A program made the position numbers and the translations under genes. A stretch of DNA of 64,000 nt from Prostheceraeus crozeri (Eukaryota; Platyhelminthes; Polycladida; Euryleptidae), in the NCBI GenBank assembly GCA_907163375.1, contig CAJQUW010001446.1, forward strand, positions 744,001-808,000, in the 5' to 3' direction. Of this stretch, positions 23,331-34,100 are shown in pieces. Below the pieces are notes generated by a model, which was not told the origin of the DNA, did not search any database, and worked only from the letters and a program-made list of their open reading frames with translations. Position 1 is the first letter of the stretch, and every line of letters begins with the position of its first letter.

Positions 23331-23370
23331 TACTCGACGTTTAGGGTCCAGATCCTTCTTCATAGAGTAT
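23331..23370 (-). ncRNA. Degenerate hammerhead-ribozyme-like motif (left arm)
   Basis: On the minus strand: ATGAAGA, a short stem-loop (AGG...CCT), then AAACGTCGAG. This parallels the hammerhead core CUGANGA-stem II-GAAA-NUH, with the leading C and the G of GAAA changed. PLEs are known to carry minimal hammerhead ribozymes in their terminal regions. The mirror copy is at 25172-25211 on the plus strand. Cleavage activity is doubtful. Confidence 0.4.
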
Positions 23371-23469
23371 AAAACAGGCGCATATGACATGCTACGTGGT
23401 ATATGTATATGTTGGCTTATGTATATGTAAAAGATGAATAAAAATCTATATGGCGCGACCTGTGTTCTC

Positions 23470-23790
23470 CTACAAGCCAGCGAGCTCATGACGACGATTC
23501 ATAGATGGACATCTGTCCTGAATCATGCGAGCTTCTATCAAAGCAGTGTCAACCGTACTTCGCGCTCTCTGAAGGATATTCACATCGAAATCATCAAGGT
23601 CAACAGCAGTACAATCACGAAGATGCACACTCAATGCACGCTTACTGTCCTTATTCATAATACTCCGCTTATGTTCTTGATTCCTAATTTTGAAAGATCT
23701 TGAAGTTCTACCTATGTAACTAGCATTACAAATCCGACATTTAGACTCATAGACAACATTATAACTATTACAATTTATTTTTTGAGACAA
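23470..23790 (-). pseudogene. GIY-YIG endonuclease, inverted partial PLE copy
   Basis: Encodes 106 residues identical to the C-terminus of 24560-25072: VVYESKCRICNASYIGRTSR (the YIG core), the Arg-containing block and LIEARMIQDRCPSMNR (the Glu-containing block). The upstream part of the protein is absent, because the inverted copy begins inside the gene at 23839. Confidence 0.8.
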
Positions 23791-23859
23791 ACGATCACAC
23801 CGTTTGCAGTTGTTATGTTTTTTATTTTTATGTTTATTGTCTTAGTTGATAAATTTCTA

Positions 23860-24240
23860 TGTGGCGCGACCTGTACCGGTAGTAAAAAGAGAGAAGTTGG
23901 GTATGATGAAAGTGAGGCTTTCACTAATAATAGTGAATACTCGCTGCCTCAATCTTGCGTGAGTCTTCCTAAAAGGTCCTAGTTATCGTATTCCGCCAAA
24001 ACTTGATGACAGTTTTATTGACGATATGATATTAAACTTGGATAGATTAGCGTATAAATTGCGTTGGATTAATGTATTCGATACCTCGAGTTATGAACAA
24101 AATAATAGCAATAATTTCAATATGCCGTTTGAGCGCAATACGGATAGTTTTCCTAAGCATATGGATGAAGAATCAGAAAATATTCTTAATGCTTTCAAAT
24201 ATGAAGTCATAAAATTCTCAGCATATTCAACAATATAAAT
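23860..24240 (+). pseudogene. N-terminal region of PLE reverse transcriptase
   Basis: Frames read NNSEYSLPQSCVSLPK, then (frame-shifted, 24026-24238) ILNLDRLAYKLRWINVFD and SENILNAFKYEVIKF. These are typical of the segment before the RT palm in PLEs. The RT catalytic core that should follow is missing: the next recognisable text (24240-24300) already belongs to the thumb (FTLEIPQ, LDLSISIKNDW). Confidence 0.65.
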
Positions 24241-24559
24241 AAAGATGTTCAATTTACTTTAGAAATTCCACAAAATTGACTTAACTTTCTAGATTTGAGC
24301 ATCTCGATTAAAAACGATTGGGTTTCTTACAAGCACTATAGTAAGCCATTAACTTCATAACTCTCTACGCAAAGACAGCTGGATATCACATCATGTTAAA
24401 AGTAACTTCATAGAAAATACTCTGAACACAGCCGATGAAAGATGCAGTACGATAGCAGGTAAAACTGAAGCAATTCATAACGCTAACAAAAACTTAAGAA
24501 CAACGGTTTCAAAGAAAAAGATTTTAAACGGAAATCGAAGAATAGGAAGCGTCATTCCA

Positions 24560-25072
24560 ATGCAAGTAAAAATATTAATTTACCTGTCTTTCGTTAACGA
24601 TAGCTTAAACAGAAAAATTAATTCTCTGATTCGCAAATATAATCTCAATGTTCGTCTTGTTACTACTACCAGTCCTACATTGTCACGTTGTCTAAAGAGT
24701 CGCAATAAACATAAAAATAAAAAACATAACAACTGCAAACGGTGTGATCGTTTGTCTCAAAAAATAAATTGTAATAGTTATAATGTTGTCTATGAGTCTA
24801 AATGTCGGATTTGTAATGCTAGTTACATAGGTAGAACTTCAAGATCTTTCAAAATTAGGAATCAAGAACATAAGCGGAGTATTATGAATAAGGACAGTAA
24901 GCGTGCATTGAGTGTGCATCTTCGTGATTGTACTGCTGTTGACCTTGATGATTTCGATGTGAATATCCTTCAGAGAGCGCGAAGTACGGTTGACACTGCT
25001 TTGATAGAAGCTCGCATGATTCAGGACAGATGTCCATCTATGAATCGTCGTCATGAGCTCGCTGGCTTGTAG
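24560..25072 (+). CDS. PLE C-terminal region with GIY-YIG endonuclease
   Basis: 170 codons open. The first ~65 residues are the linker after the RT thumb (IPMQVKILIYLSFV is broken upstream by stops); then a Cys-rich patch (NNCKRC), VVYESKCRICNASYIGRTSR and the metal-binding Glu region LIEARMIQDRCPSMNR. GIY-YIG endonucleases of PLEs nick the target and prime reverse transcription. Upstream thumb coding (24240-24560) is interrupted by stops and no palm is present, so this element cannot move on its own, although the endonuclease portion itself is undamaged. Confidence 0.75.
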   Translation: MQVKILIYLSFVNDSLNRKINSLIRKYNLNVRLVTTTSPTLSRCLKSRNKHKNKKHNNCKRCDRLSQKINCNSYNVVYESKCRICNASYIGRTSRSFKIRNQEHKRSIMNKDSKRALSVHLRDCTAVDLDDFDVNILQRARSTVDTALIEARMIQDRCPSMNRRHELAGL

Positions 25073-25298
25073 GAGAACACAGGTCGCGCCATATAGATTT
25101 TTATTCATCTTTTACATATACATAAGCCAACATATACATATACCACGTAGCATGTCATATGCGCCTGTTTTATACTCTATGAAGAAGGATCTGGACCCTA
25201 AACGTCGAGTAAAAGCTCCTTTTTTCTTTACCTTTTTAACTAACGGATCTGCAGAAATTCAAGGGAGTGCGTTCCTCGATTACGAGTACAGCCTATAA
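24703..25298 (+). repeat. Right arm of 596-bp inverted repeat (PLE 3' segment)
   Basis: Mirror of 23244-23839; contains the end of the GIY-YIG gene and the PLE 3' terminal sequence. Confidence 0.9.
25172..25211 (+). ncRNA. Degenerate hammerhead-ribozyme-like motif (right arm)
   Basis: Plus-strand copy of the motif at 23331-23370: ATGAAGAAGGATCTGGACCC followed by TAAACGTCGAG, downstream of the GIY-YIG stop codon, where PLE hammerheads are expected. Two core positions deviate. Confidence 0.4.
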
Positions 25299-25640
25299 AC
25301 GTGATAATAGTATGCGGAAATGCACCCTGTCATTCAAAAGTCGACCAAATCACCTCAGAGTAACTGTTCTGAGATTACTGTAGCTCCATATTCTCCCATG
25401 TTGAACCCGATAGAGAGCATCTGGAGTAAAGTGAAGGCAATGGTAAAGAGAACTTTGGGGAATCCTTCAACAACTGTTGCAACAATTCCCATGGTGAACA
25501 ACGGTTGAGACTGTTGGAAGAGATTGTTGCTTCAGCGTTAGGTAATATAGCGTCTCAGCAAGACTGCATGAGATGCATTGACCACTCTGTGTCCTTCTAT
25601 CCTCTCGCTTTGGACATGCAAGATATGTTACGAGTCAATG

Positions 25641-27490
25641 CTCAATATTTTCAATTATCATGAAAGTAATGCTTTCATCTGGAAAGTGATTCAATTTGCA
25701 TGGCTATAGTTAATGATAATCTTAACCTTGTGTGTGCAATATCAAGTCTAATTATCCGGCAGAACAAACAGGTATAGGGAAATGCTAAGCTCTGCCACAC
25801 GAAACTAACATATTATGAGCAATTACTACATTATCAGGGAGGCAGTTTTTAGCAACTGATAAACTGAACGATAATAATGAAATCAAATATTAAAAGCAAA
25901 TAAAATTGATACCAATATCGATGCTCATTAGCTATTCCAAAAATTGTTCGTTAAGAAGTTGATGATAAAATTTGGTGATAAACCGAAAATTTGCAATAGC
26001 TTTTCTTTTCCCACCTTAACAGATTTTAACATTTAAGACAGATCCAACAAGTTTACATGTGCAATAGTTTGTAGGCATATAAGACAAAATTGTTCTTTAT
26101 CAAATTGATAAGCAATTTGTGCATCAGTAAAGTGAACGATATTATGATGTCAATACATTTCATTATCATTGTCTTTATTCTGTCAAGTTGTCTTTATTCT
26201 GCTTTTATCATTTTCATGAGCTTTTTTATTCAATACTTAAATGTTACATGTTTATTTAGATAGTGCTGTTGAAATTAATGTTACGTGGACTGAATTTGAA
26301 ATTATGAAATCGGAAATTAATCTTACCATAGCTGAATTAATGTCATAGCCTCTGAAATATATCTTACCACGGCTGAAATAAATATCATTGCATCTGAAAT
26401 ATAATCAACATTTACTGAAATTAAAAGTGAGATATCTGAACTAATCTTACCTTGGCTGAAATTAATCTTGAAATTGAAATTAAAATGCAGGTTTCCTCGA
26501 TTTCATGAGGTGACAGATTACAGTGCATGTGATTGAAATACTGATCAAATATCCATCGCAACAACGCCAATTGAATCATTATATAAAATAAGACATATCA
26601 AATTGATAATTTTGTCAATTGTACATTTTATGTTTCACGCAAGGTTTGGAAACATAAAACAGGGAAATTGATGAGTTGCGGAAAGTCCGGTGATGGTTTT
26701 GGGGCTGTAAGACATCGCATGACGCAATGAGTAAAGAAAATAATTTCAGAAAGCAGTTCTCGTTATGATTATGAATAGAGTGCTTGATTAAACATGGCAT
26801 TTTTCAAGTTTTAGGTTGCTTCCGATCTAAGGGATGACAGCAAGAGATAGTTCCCTTTTTCAAGCAATCAATTGAAAGTGGATTTCCTAAACAATCAATT
26901 AATTTAAATTCATTTCATTACATTTTATTATCATTATCTACTACTGTAGAAAATATTTTATCTAGACGTCGACCAAACTTTCAAGTCAGAGGGCTTGCCG
27001 GAACTATTTATCGTACTTTCTCGAACATGGTCGTCTTTTGTGTCATTCACTCGGATCGAGTTTTGAGTGTTTCATCGTTCCAACATTCAGTGGCCTACCT
27101 GATGGTGCTATATAGCTACATGGACATCATTTTTATCATTCCTGTAAATGAGACCGAAGCGTTTGTGAGGCTGCACCTCATTCGGTCGTTTCCCAAGAAG
27201 TCGCTCCTCTGTCTTGATTACATAATATTAACTGTCAAATTTCAACGACTGCCCTTCCCATTCAGTTTCTATAAACGTGCCACTCAATCGCTTCGATGAT
27301 AGAATGATTGATGACAGCTCATTTGACGAAGTTTGACAGCAAAAGTACGTCTAAAGGTGTTAAATAACAAAACATTTTGATATTTTGATGAAGTTACAGG
27401 ATCAAATATCATTGATAGCGATGAGCTGTCAGTGTTGGATATTATCCAATTAATGTTTGCAATCTATGCAATATACATATAAGACTTCAA
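25641..27490. other. No gene recognised; contains a degenerate tandem repeat
   Basis: AT-rich. At about 26270-26485 there is a repeated phrase (see next entry). The other open frames show no family resemblance. Confidence 0.55.
26270..26485. repeat. Degenerate minisatellite, GCTGAAATTAATCTTACC-like unit
   Basis: Variants of CTGAAATTAATCTTACC recur roughly every 30-45 bases (near 26317, 26350, 26370, 26395, 26440, 26455). Period and sequence are eroded, indicating an old array. Confidence 0.6.
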
Positions 27491-29150
27491 ATGAAGTTGA
27501 AGAAAGATCATAATAATAAACTAAACTTCTTAACGCCACCTACGAAATACATCGAGAGTCGAAAAGCTGCTCGCTTAATTTACTTTGAAGGCTATCTTTT
27601 CAAGAAAAGCAAAGTCAACCAAAATGGCGATATTGTATGTGTTTGTCGACGATCGTCATGTAAAGTCCGTGGAAAAATATCGTCCGATAAGTTCATGAAA
27701 ACCTCGACGTTTGATCATGAACATGCCTGTGAAGTGGAAGAAGTTGAGGTGATGAAAAGCCTCAACGCAGCCATCAAAAGTTCTGTTGAGCAGCCAACAA
27801 CGTCGATGAAGAGACTATACTCCGTGGCTTTTTCAGGCGAGCCAGACAACGATGCAATCATACCCCCATTCAAATGATTAAAGTCATCGATGTACAGGAA
27901 TCGTGCAGAACGCCTTCCGAAGCAACCCAGAACATTGGAAGAAATGAATCTTTCAGGAGAGTGGAGACTTACGAAATCAGACGCTGATTTCTTGCGAATC
28001 GACGATGGTGATCAGAACAGGATTTTGGTGTTTTTCACTATTCCTTTTCTGCGCATCATGACTACAGCAACAGACATTTACATGGATGGGACATTTCATG
28101 TTGCGGCAAACTTGTTTTACCAAGTTTATATAATCTACGCCTATGTCTTCGAAAGCATGATCCCGATTTGTTACGCGTTGCTACCCGACAAGTCTGAGGA
28201 AACCTACAAGAGACTGTTTAAGATGATTATACAGAAAGCATCACAGTATAATCTTGAAATACGACCGTCTATAATTCAAGTTGACTTTGAAAAAGCAGTA
28301 TTAAACACTATTAAGCACTGCTTTCCGCAATCGTCTATTCGTGGATGTTATTTTCATTACACGCAATCTATTGGGCGTGGAGTACAGCGCTACGGACTTA
28401 CAACGAGCTATCGAGAAGACAATAATGTAAGAGAGGTGGTTCGCCGAGCCCTGGGATTGCCGTTCCTTCCCACAGATAGAATCGACGAGGTATGGGAACA
28501 GGTTATTGCTGAGTGTCCCGAAAGTTGTCAAGAGTTCGTCGACTGTGTAACCAGCACTTACGTGGATGATATCGAGGCCATGTTCTCTCGGTAGACCTGG
28601 TGTCATTTTGATAATGACTGCGGTATACGGACGAACAACGCTCTTGAAAACCGAAATGGAAAACTACGAAATGTAAGTCGAAATGTATGTAATTTATTAC
28701 TTGTATTCAGTAGAAACATGTCATTGCGACCGTTTCACAAAATGTTTCAAGTAGATGAGAGATATCTTACCTTAATAACATTTTATGAAGGATTTGTAGT
28801 AAATTCGCTGACATTCAGCTTTGTATTCTGCACTGTCAAGCTATGTTACCTTAGTTTTTTGTAGGCCTATTATAACTATGTATTGTTTATACACAACAGC
28901 TTTCTCAACAGATGTTTGATACCCAACTGTAATGTTTTATCATTGATAGTCATATTGATTATCATGTTATATATGAATATCAAGTTACATATCATATCAT
29001 AAAATTATTTTGACTTTTGATTATTTGCAGATTTTCCATCAACACCCAAATATCTACCGATTTATTGAATGCCTGAAGGAGGTTCAGGCAGAGGAGGAGG
29101 CAAATGTTCGCATGCTTCGCTCTGGCATTTCGCCCTCAAGACAGAGAAGG
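27491..29150 (+). pseudogene. MULE transposase with FLYWCH-like finger, two exons, two stops
   Basis: Exon 1 opens at ATG 27491. A FLYWCH-like zinc finger (YFEGYLFKKSK, CVCRRSSCKVRG, FDHEHAC) fills residues ~25-80. After an in-frame TGA (27875-27877) the same frame continues through the MULE catalytic domain: TDIYMDGTFHVA (first Asp), IIQVDFEKAVLNTIK (second Asp) and GCYFHYTQSIGRG. A second in-frame TAG ends it at 28594, and the frame continues to LENRNGKLRN at 28671. A donor (GTAAGT) follows; the acceptor TTATTTGCAG at about 29030 restores the frame into IFHQHPNIYRFIECLKEVQ. Two single-base stops aside, the gene is well preserved, suggesting recent death or readthrough. Terminal repeats of the element were not identified. 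Confidence 0.8.
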
Positions 29151-29330
29151 AGGTACGTACACAAAGGCAACATCGCGGTTGCAGCGCCTGAAGACCAATT
29201 TCCTGGCTGGAGAGCTCAGCGCTTGGGACTACTGTGGATACTGCAGTACAGCATCGTGTTCACAAAAGAAGTAAATTTACAATTCTTTTATTCAATAAAT
29301 GTGTTATACGATACTAATTTCGTGCTTTGA

Positions 29331-30231
29331 ATTTTTTATCTGGAATACTGGAATTACTTTAATGGTTTAAATATGATGAAAGTAACAATAGTTTCTTACA
29401 AAAAAAAGAGTATACTATCAAAAGAATCTCATCATCTCGGTACACCTTCATGCTGAGCAATAACAGTGATAAGCGCGTAGAAAGAACAAAGGAGAGATGA
29501 TGCGATAACGCTCAAACCAGCATGACACCAATTAGGAAAAGGGGACTGAATGGAACTTCTGAAACTTGGGGTGACGGAGTGGGAAGAGACGGACTAGGAA
29601 GGGACTGAGTGGGAAGCGATCCAGTGAGATGTCACCGTTTGTGAAGGCCGCACTCACATTGTCATCAAAATTGATGCAATGCAAGCAATAAGGAAATTAG
29701 TCTAATTCAAAAAATGGATTTTTTGGAGAAGACAATATTTCATGTTCATAAGGGTTCGCTTACATGTGCAACTTTATTGCTGACAGTTTTCGATCCATGA
29801 GTCAGAAAAAATGGACAAACAATGGAAGCAAAAGCACACCTTCAATAATCGTGATTCGTGCGTCATCAAGCAGTCCTGACAATAAAATTCAAAATTCAAG
29901 ACTTTTTATTTACAAATTGGATAACGTTTATGTGTACAGGGTTCAGATGGAAAAGTATGCAAGGATATTCAGATGATTGTCTGAAAAGATTAATGTATTT
30001 CCAAAGTATTTACAAGTGGGATTCTATAGTAGCAAAAATGTGCCAATATACAAATTATGAATGCCTGGAAGATGAGGATGTAGCGTATCAATAAATCCTA
30101 AGCAGCTTTTCTGGTGAAGTTCAACAAGTTTTAATTTGCACGGCAAAGAATTTTAATATCAATTAATATCAGGTATTTAATCATCGATTATTTTAGTCCA
30201 CTCAACTATCACACCATTAATAAGTTTATGT
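29331..30231. other. No gene; MITE fragment at 29755-29880
   Basis: Contains a fragment (CTTACATGTGCAACTTTATT, then TTCGATCCATGA, CGTGCGTCAT) shared with 40788-40925 and 45960-46062. Otherwise no recognisable content. Confidence 0.6.
29755..29880 (+). repeat. Fragment of the 40.6-kb MITE family
   Basis: Shares ACTTTATTGCTGA, TTCGATCCATGA and GTGCGTCAT in the same order with 40795-40925. Other copy (inverted): 45960-46062. Confidence 0.65.
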
Positions 30232-30400
30232 GGAGAGCCGGTCAATATCATATGAAGATCATACAGATATGCAAGGAAACAATATATACCAGTATATTAC
30301 AGTTATAATTATGAGTAGACAGCAAAGGTCTCACCTGTAATCAAATTGACAACACAAACTCAAGTAAAGTTGCATGAATACAGCAATTGACCGGCTCTCC
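30232..30400. repeat. 169-bp element bounded by perfect 15-bp inverted repeats
   Basis: GGAGAGCCGGTCAAT at 30232-30246 and its reverse complement ATTGACCGGCTCTCC at 30386-30400 bracket 139 bp. No target duplication is obvious. Probably a very small MITE. Confidence 0.6.
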
Positions 30401-30610
30401 GAAAGTTGATTACATCTTCAAGCGTCACAGACAATCAAATGGGAAGACACCATCATTGCAATGTATTTTATCAGACTTCGTGAACACCAATTACTTCATA
30501 TCGATTTTGCATTGCATTCATCGAATTATCAAGTCAGATATATATAAGACAAATGATTCAACTGTTGTTCTTAGCATTCCTAATACCATTGGCTTCATTT
30601 TGATATTGTA

Positions 30611-30889
30611 TCATTCATAGATATTGATGCATTCCATTTTAGCACAGAAATCGAATTTTGTCAAATTTGATAGGAAAGGTGACACACTTGTGCTCACCTC
30701 ATATGCTGGACATTCAACAAATAAATGGAACATGGTTTCTACATAGCCAGTGTTACATTGTCTACATGCTCAATCTTCGTATATTTCTTTAATTCTATAG
30801 CTTCCAGTTCTTATTTGACGATCGTGATTTCCAGATCTATATTTTAATAAAATGCTGACTTCATTCGGCAAATCTAAATTTAAACAATT
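30611..30889 (-). pseudogene. C-terminal region of family-2 RT protein
   Basis: Minus-strand frame reads ILLKYRSGNHDRQIRTGSYR, CRQCNTGYVETMFHLFVECP and ends at TGA 30611-30613. The C..C...ET..HL..ECP pattern is characteristic of the Cys/His region near the C-terminus of many LINE ORF2 proteins. Separated from the RT domain by the LTR element. Confidence 0.75.
30885..30889. repeat. Target-site duplication CAATT (left) of LTR element
   Basis: CAATT precedes the left LTR here and follows the right LTR at 35071-35075, the 5-bp duplication typical of Ty3/Gypsy integration. Confidence 0.9.
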
Positions 30890-31128
30890 TGTAAGTAAAA
30901 ACGCGAATTCCAAATAGCAAAGACGCACTTTATTTGCAGACGTGGATATTTATACCTGTATAACAATGGCATAAAACAACTCACGAAACATGCACAATAA
31001 TGAAATGTTATTATCATGAAACGTCACCAGATCACTTGATAATAGGATGTCAGGCATGCGGTCGAGAGTCGGATTGCTATGTCCTAAGACAGTGAACAAT
31101 AGAGAATTAGAAATACAACACGCTCACA
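30890..31128 (-). repeat. 3' LTR of Ty3/Gypsy-like element (239 bp)
   Basis: Bounded by TG...CA on both strands (plus-strand ends TGTAAGTAAAA and CGCTCACA). It appears identical to 34832-35070. On the coding (minus) strand it carries a TATA-like GGTATAAATATCC and a closely following AATAAA. Next to it inside the element, the coding strand reads ACTAGGGAGCG, a weak polypurine tract candidate. Confidence 0.92.
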
Positions 31129-31196
31129 CGCTCCCTAGTTTCTTAAGAAACTAATATACAAAAGTATATATTATATACGAAACAATATAAGGTCTG

Positions 31197-34100
31197 CTAT
31201 CTGTAATCAACGACATGGTCACCTTGAAAAATAGGTCTTTTAGTCACGCGACTACTCCTTCGGGGTACCGCCTCAGAATCAATTTCGACATCGCTATCAT
31301 TCGTCAAAGAGCAGTATTTCGTTTCTAAGCCGACTTCGGTAGATTCCCTGCAATAAGGTACCAGTCTTAAATGCGATACATGACGAGAGACATTTATATC
31401 ATCTAACTCAACTGAAACACTCGAAATGATTTTTGTCACGACGTGTGGACCGCTCCAAACGTCATCACATCGGGAGGAAGGAGGCTTAAGAAAAACTTTA
31501 TCGCCAACAAGAAAAGGATTACGGTCTTTATCAAAGTAATTATCGTTTACCTCGTAATTCAATTTGGGTCGTTCTATCTCAATGCGATCAGCTGTAACAT
31601 CCGGCTTTCTAGACTTCGCACAGAAAACTAATTCGTAAGGTGTTGAATCGTTTTTACCTTTTGTATTATTAACCCAGAAAACGGCCTCTGCGAGGGATTT
31701 TCCTGTACGCTTTACGGTTCTCTTAACGGTACGATGAACCCGCTCAACCACCGAGTTTCCCTGGGGCCTATAAGCGGAAGTCAAGACCTGTTGAACTTTC
31801 CACTTATCTAACAGCTCATTAAACTCGCGGCTACGGAAAACTGTCCCGTTATCACTCATTATGTACGCTGGGGGACCAAATTCTGCGAAGATCTGTTCAA
31901 TGTTGAAAGCTATCTCAGTGGAGGATTCATTTCTTAAGCTACGCCAGATTGTAAATCTGGAAGCAGTATCGATAACGGATAAATAAGGTCTACCGTCTAC
32001 ATGAGTTACATCAGTGCCTAAAACTTCCCAAACATTATTCGCGGATATCGATCCTTTGTCCCAACTAAAGCGATTCGAAGGGTCTATGCGGGTACAAGTT
32101 GCACAATCGCCAATGACGGCCTTAATATCAGATTTTGAAACGGATTTATTTTTATACCGCTCTTTACATAATTCATATGTTCGATTCGTGCCAAAATGGT
32201 TGATTTCATGAACAAACTTGATGTCAGCGTAATCAACGCTATCTAGTTTCTCCCTGACCCATGAATTAGGCACTCTAGTCAATGAATCTGCTTTGTTTAA
32301 ACTTGACTCAATCCAAACGACCTGTACTGCCAACTGTTCCTCACGGATAATGTCTGAAATAATATTAAGTCTACGCTTAATCAAAACTTCTGCGAGTGCA
32401 CGAGTCTTAACATTTCTTGTCTTATGAATAACAGATTGCAACCATCTATAAACTGAGATGGAGTCAGTTTTGATCGTAATGTCCCTCTTACCCCATTTTA
32501 AGGCAAGATTCAGGCCTTTGATAGCTGCGTCTAATTCAGACCGGTTTATATGCGTAGCATCATCCTTCGGGCGCAGCCAAGCCGCATCCTCGACCACCTG
32601 ACCTTCAACCTCTAAATAAACCCCGTAGGCTAGAGAACTGGAGTCAGTCCAGACCGTGATTGGAGCTTTAGGATCAACCTCCCACATGCCTCCGACAGGG
32701 TCAGACACTTTCAGTCGAACATCTATTTCTCGAATCAAACTCATTATTTTTTCCGAAACTGGGTCATCCCACCTAGTATGATCTTCGGCAGTGCACCGCT
32801 GTACAAACGCGCAGGCGACTCGAAGCCATCCCGCCACGGGGTAATGTCCTAAACATTCTCCTATGTACTTATGTGCTTCACGCCGCGTAAGAATGTTAGC
32901 TATTAAGGGCAGAGAACCGTCTCTGCGCCATCTCAACCCTGAGTCCACACATAGTCCCAGTAATCTAACGTCTCCTTTACCAACTTTTTGTGACTCTTTT
33001 GTTATAAGGCCCCAATTATTCAGATGGGACCTGACCTTTTCGCATGAGACAACCGATTCAGAGACATATATATCGTCAATGTAACTAGAAGTACCTTCCT
33101 TGATTTTCTGGTCACCCTGCAATACTCGTGTAACTATAGCTGTCATTATTTTTGGGGCTGAGGCCAAGCCGAAACCAAGCCTCGTCAACAGAAAGTCACT
33201 TCCTTTCCACCTAACAGCTTGGTATGCCCATAAACTCGGATCAATTTCTACCTGTAGATAGGCACGCTTCAAATCAATAATAGAACACTTAGGCCCCAGT
33301 TGCCGCCACTGACGCAACGTGTCAGCACAAGTAGGAGTAGCTTCAGCAGTATGAGACTCAATGGATTCGTTTAAACTTCTATAGTCCAAGACAGGGCGAA
33401 CTTTAACGGTATCGCCCTTCTGCTGACGCACAGCAATAATCGGTAAGTACCTTTTTATTTTCCCATGGAAACTTACGTCATGCCTTACTAATATGCCCTC
33501 ATTAATCCAGTCATTTATTTCAGCATCACACGGTGATTTATCCTGCTCATCGATAATATTATACGGTATCTTACAATCGGATCCTGGTTCTAAATTTTGT
33601 CTCCAATTCCACCTTACGCACCATCTACTTCCATTAAAAGTAGCAACAAAATCCTTATCATGAATATCATCACTATGCAATACCGAAACTACAGGCCCTT
33701 TACTATAGGGAAAATCTACTTTTAGCTCAGTACCTGGACGTACGCGTGGATGTAATATTAAACCCGTTCTCTCAAATACATTCGAACCCAAAATGATATC
33801 AATACCAGTAGGTAGATCAGTTTCTAAGACTACATATGCATTAATGGGTCCCAGCTCTTCATTATTATCAGTTATCACACTACTCAAAACAACATACGTA
33901 TACGCACATACATTATGCCTACCAAAAGATTGAAGACTAATGTAGGACCTAGACCGACTCTCATTCCCAACCACATGCTCACCAATGACAGAAGTCACAG
34001 ATCCAGTGTCGATCAGCGCGTTCATCCTTTGCCCATTGACATTCATTGGACGTGAGATTTGTGCACCGGTGATTTCCGTCGCCGCAGCCATGCTCGCACT

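Larger units (their letters stand above)
23244..23839 (-). repeat. Left arm of 596-bp inverted repeat (PLE 3' segment)
   Basis: Base-for-base mirror of 24703-25298 as far as could be read by eye (start and end coordinates sum to 48542 at both ends). The encoded 106-residue GIY-YIG segment is identical in both arms. The two arms are separated by 863 bp. Confidence 0.9.
23213..25297 (+). mobile_element. Penelope-like element (PLE) with inverted terminal copy, inserted in Tc1-like gene
   Basis: Flanked by 12-bp direct repeats AACGTGATAATA at 23201-23212 and 25298-25309. The plus-strand unit (about 23860-25298) encodes the N-terminal region of a PLE reverse transcriptase, lacks most of the RT palm, and ends with the GIY-YIG endonuclease and 3' sequence. 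In front of it lies an inverted copy of the last 596 bp. PLEs commonly insert with partial, sometimes inverted, copies of themselves. A short unpaired segment (23213-23243) sits between the left duplication and the left arm. Confidence 0.85.
22620..25640 (+). pseudogene. Tc1/IS630-like transposase, decayed and split by a PLE insertion
   Basis: Left part: helix-turn-helix region (LQMNQLVSWFEEDSQLTLKS), then a frame-shifted block to KEIIYID (first catalytic Asp, near 22960) and HLISGINNSGLV, to NFNDWLKMMLEEHE (23140-23180). Right part from 25310: CGNAPCHS (second catalytic Asp replaced by Gly or Asn), then SPMLNPIESIWSKVKAMVK with the acidic third catalytic position in NPIE, and a tail to about 25630. 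Removing the insert and one 12-bp duplication restores continuity at the NNVII site. Several stops and frameshifts make it dead. The DDE_3 family assignment rests on the NAPCHS and NPIE..WS.VK motifs. Confidence 0.8.

Noticed and set aside
31011-31050. GAAACGTC in the LTR as a retrozyme-type hammerhead
   Set aside because: No CUGANGA box or supporting stems upstream on that strand; only a TTATTATCA/TGATAATAG hairpin is present.
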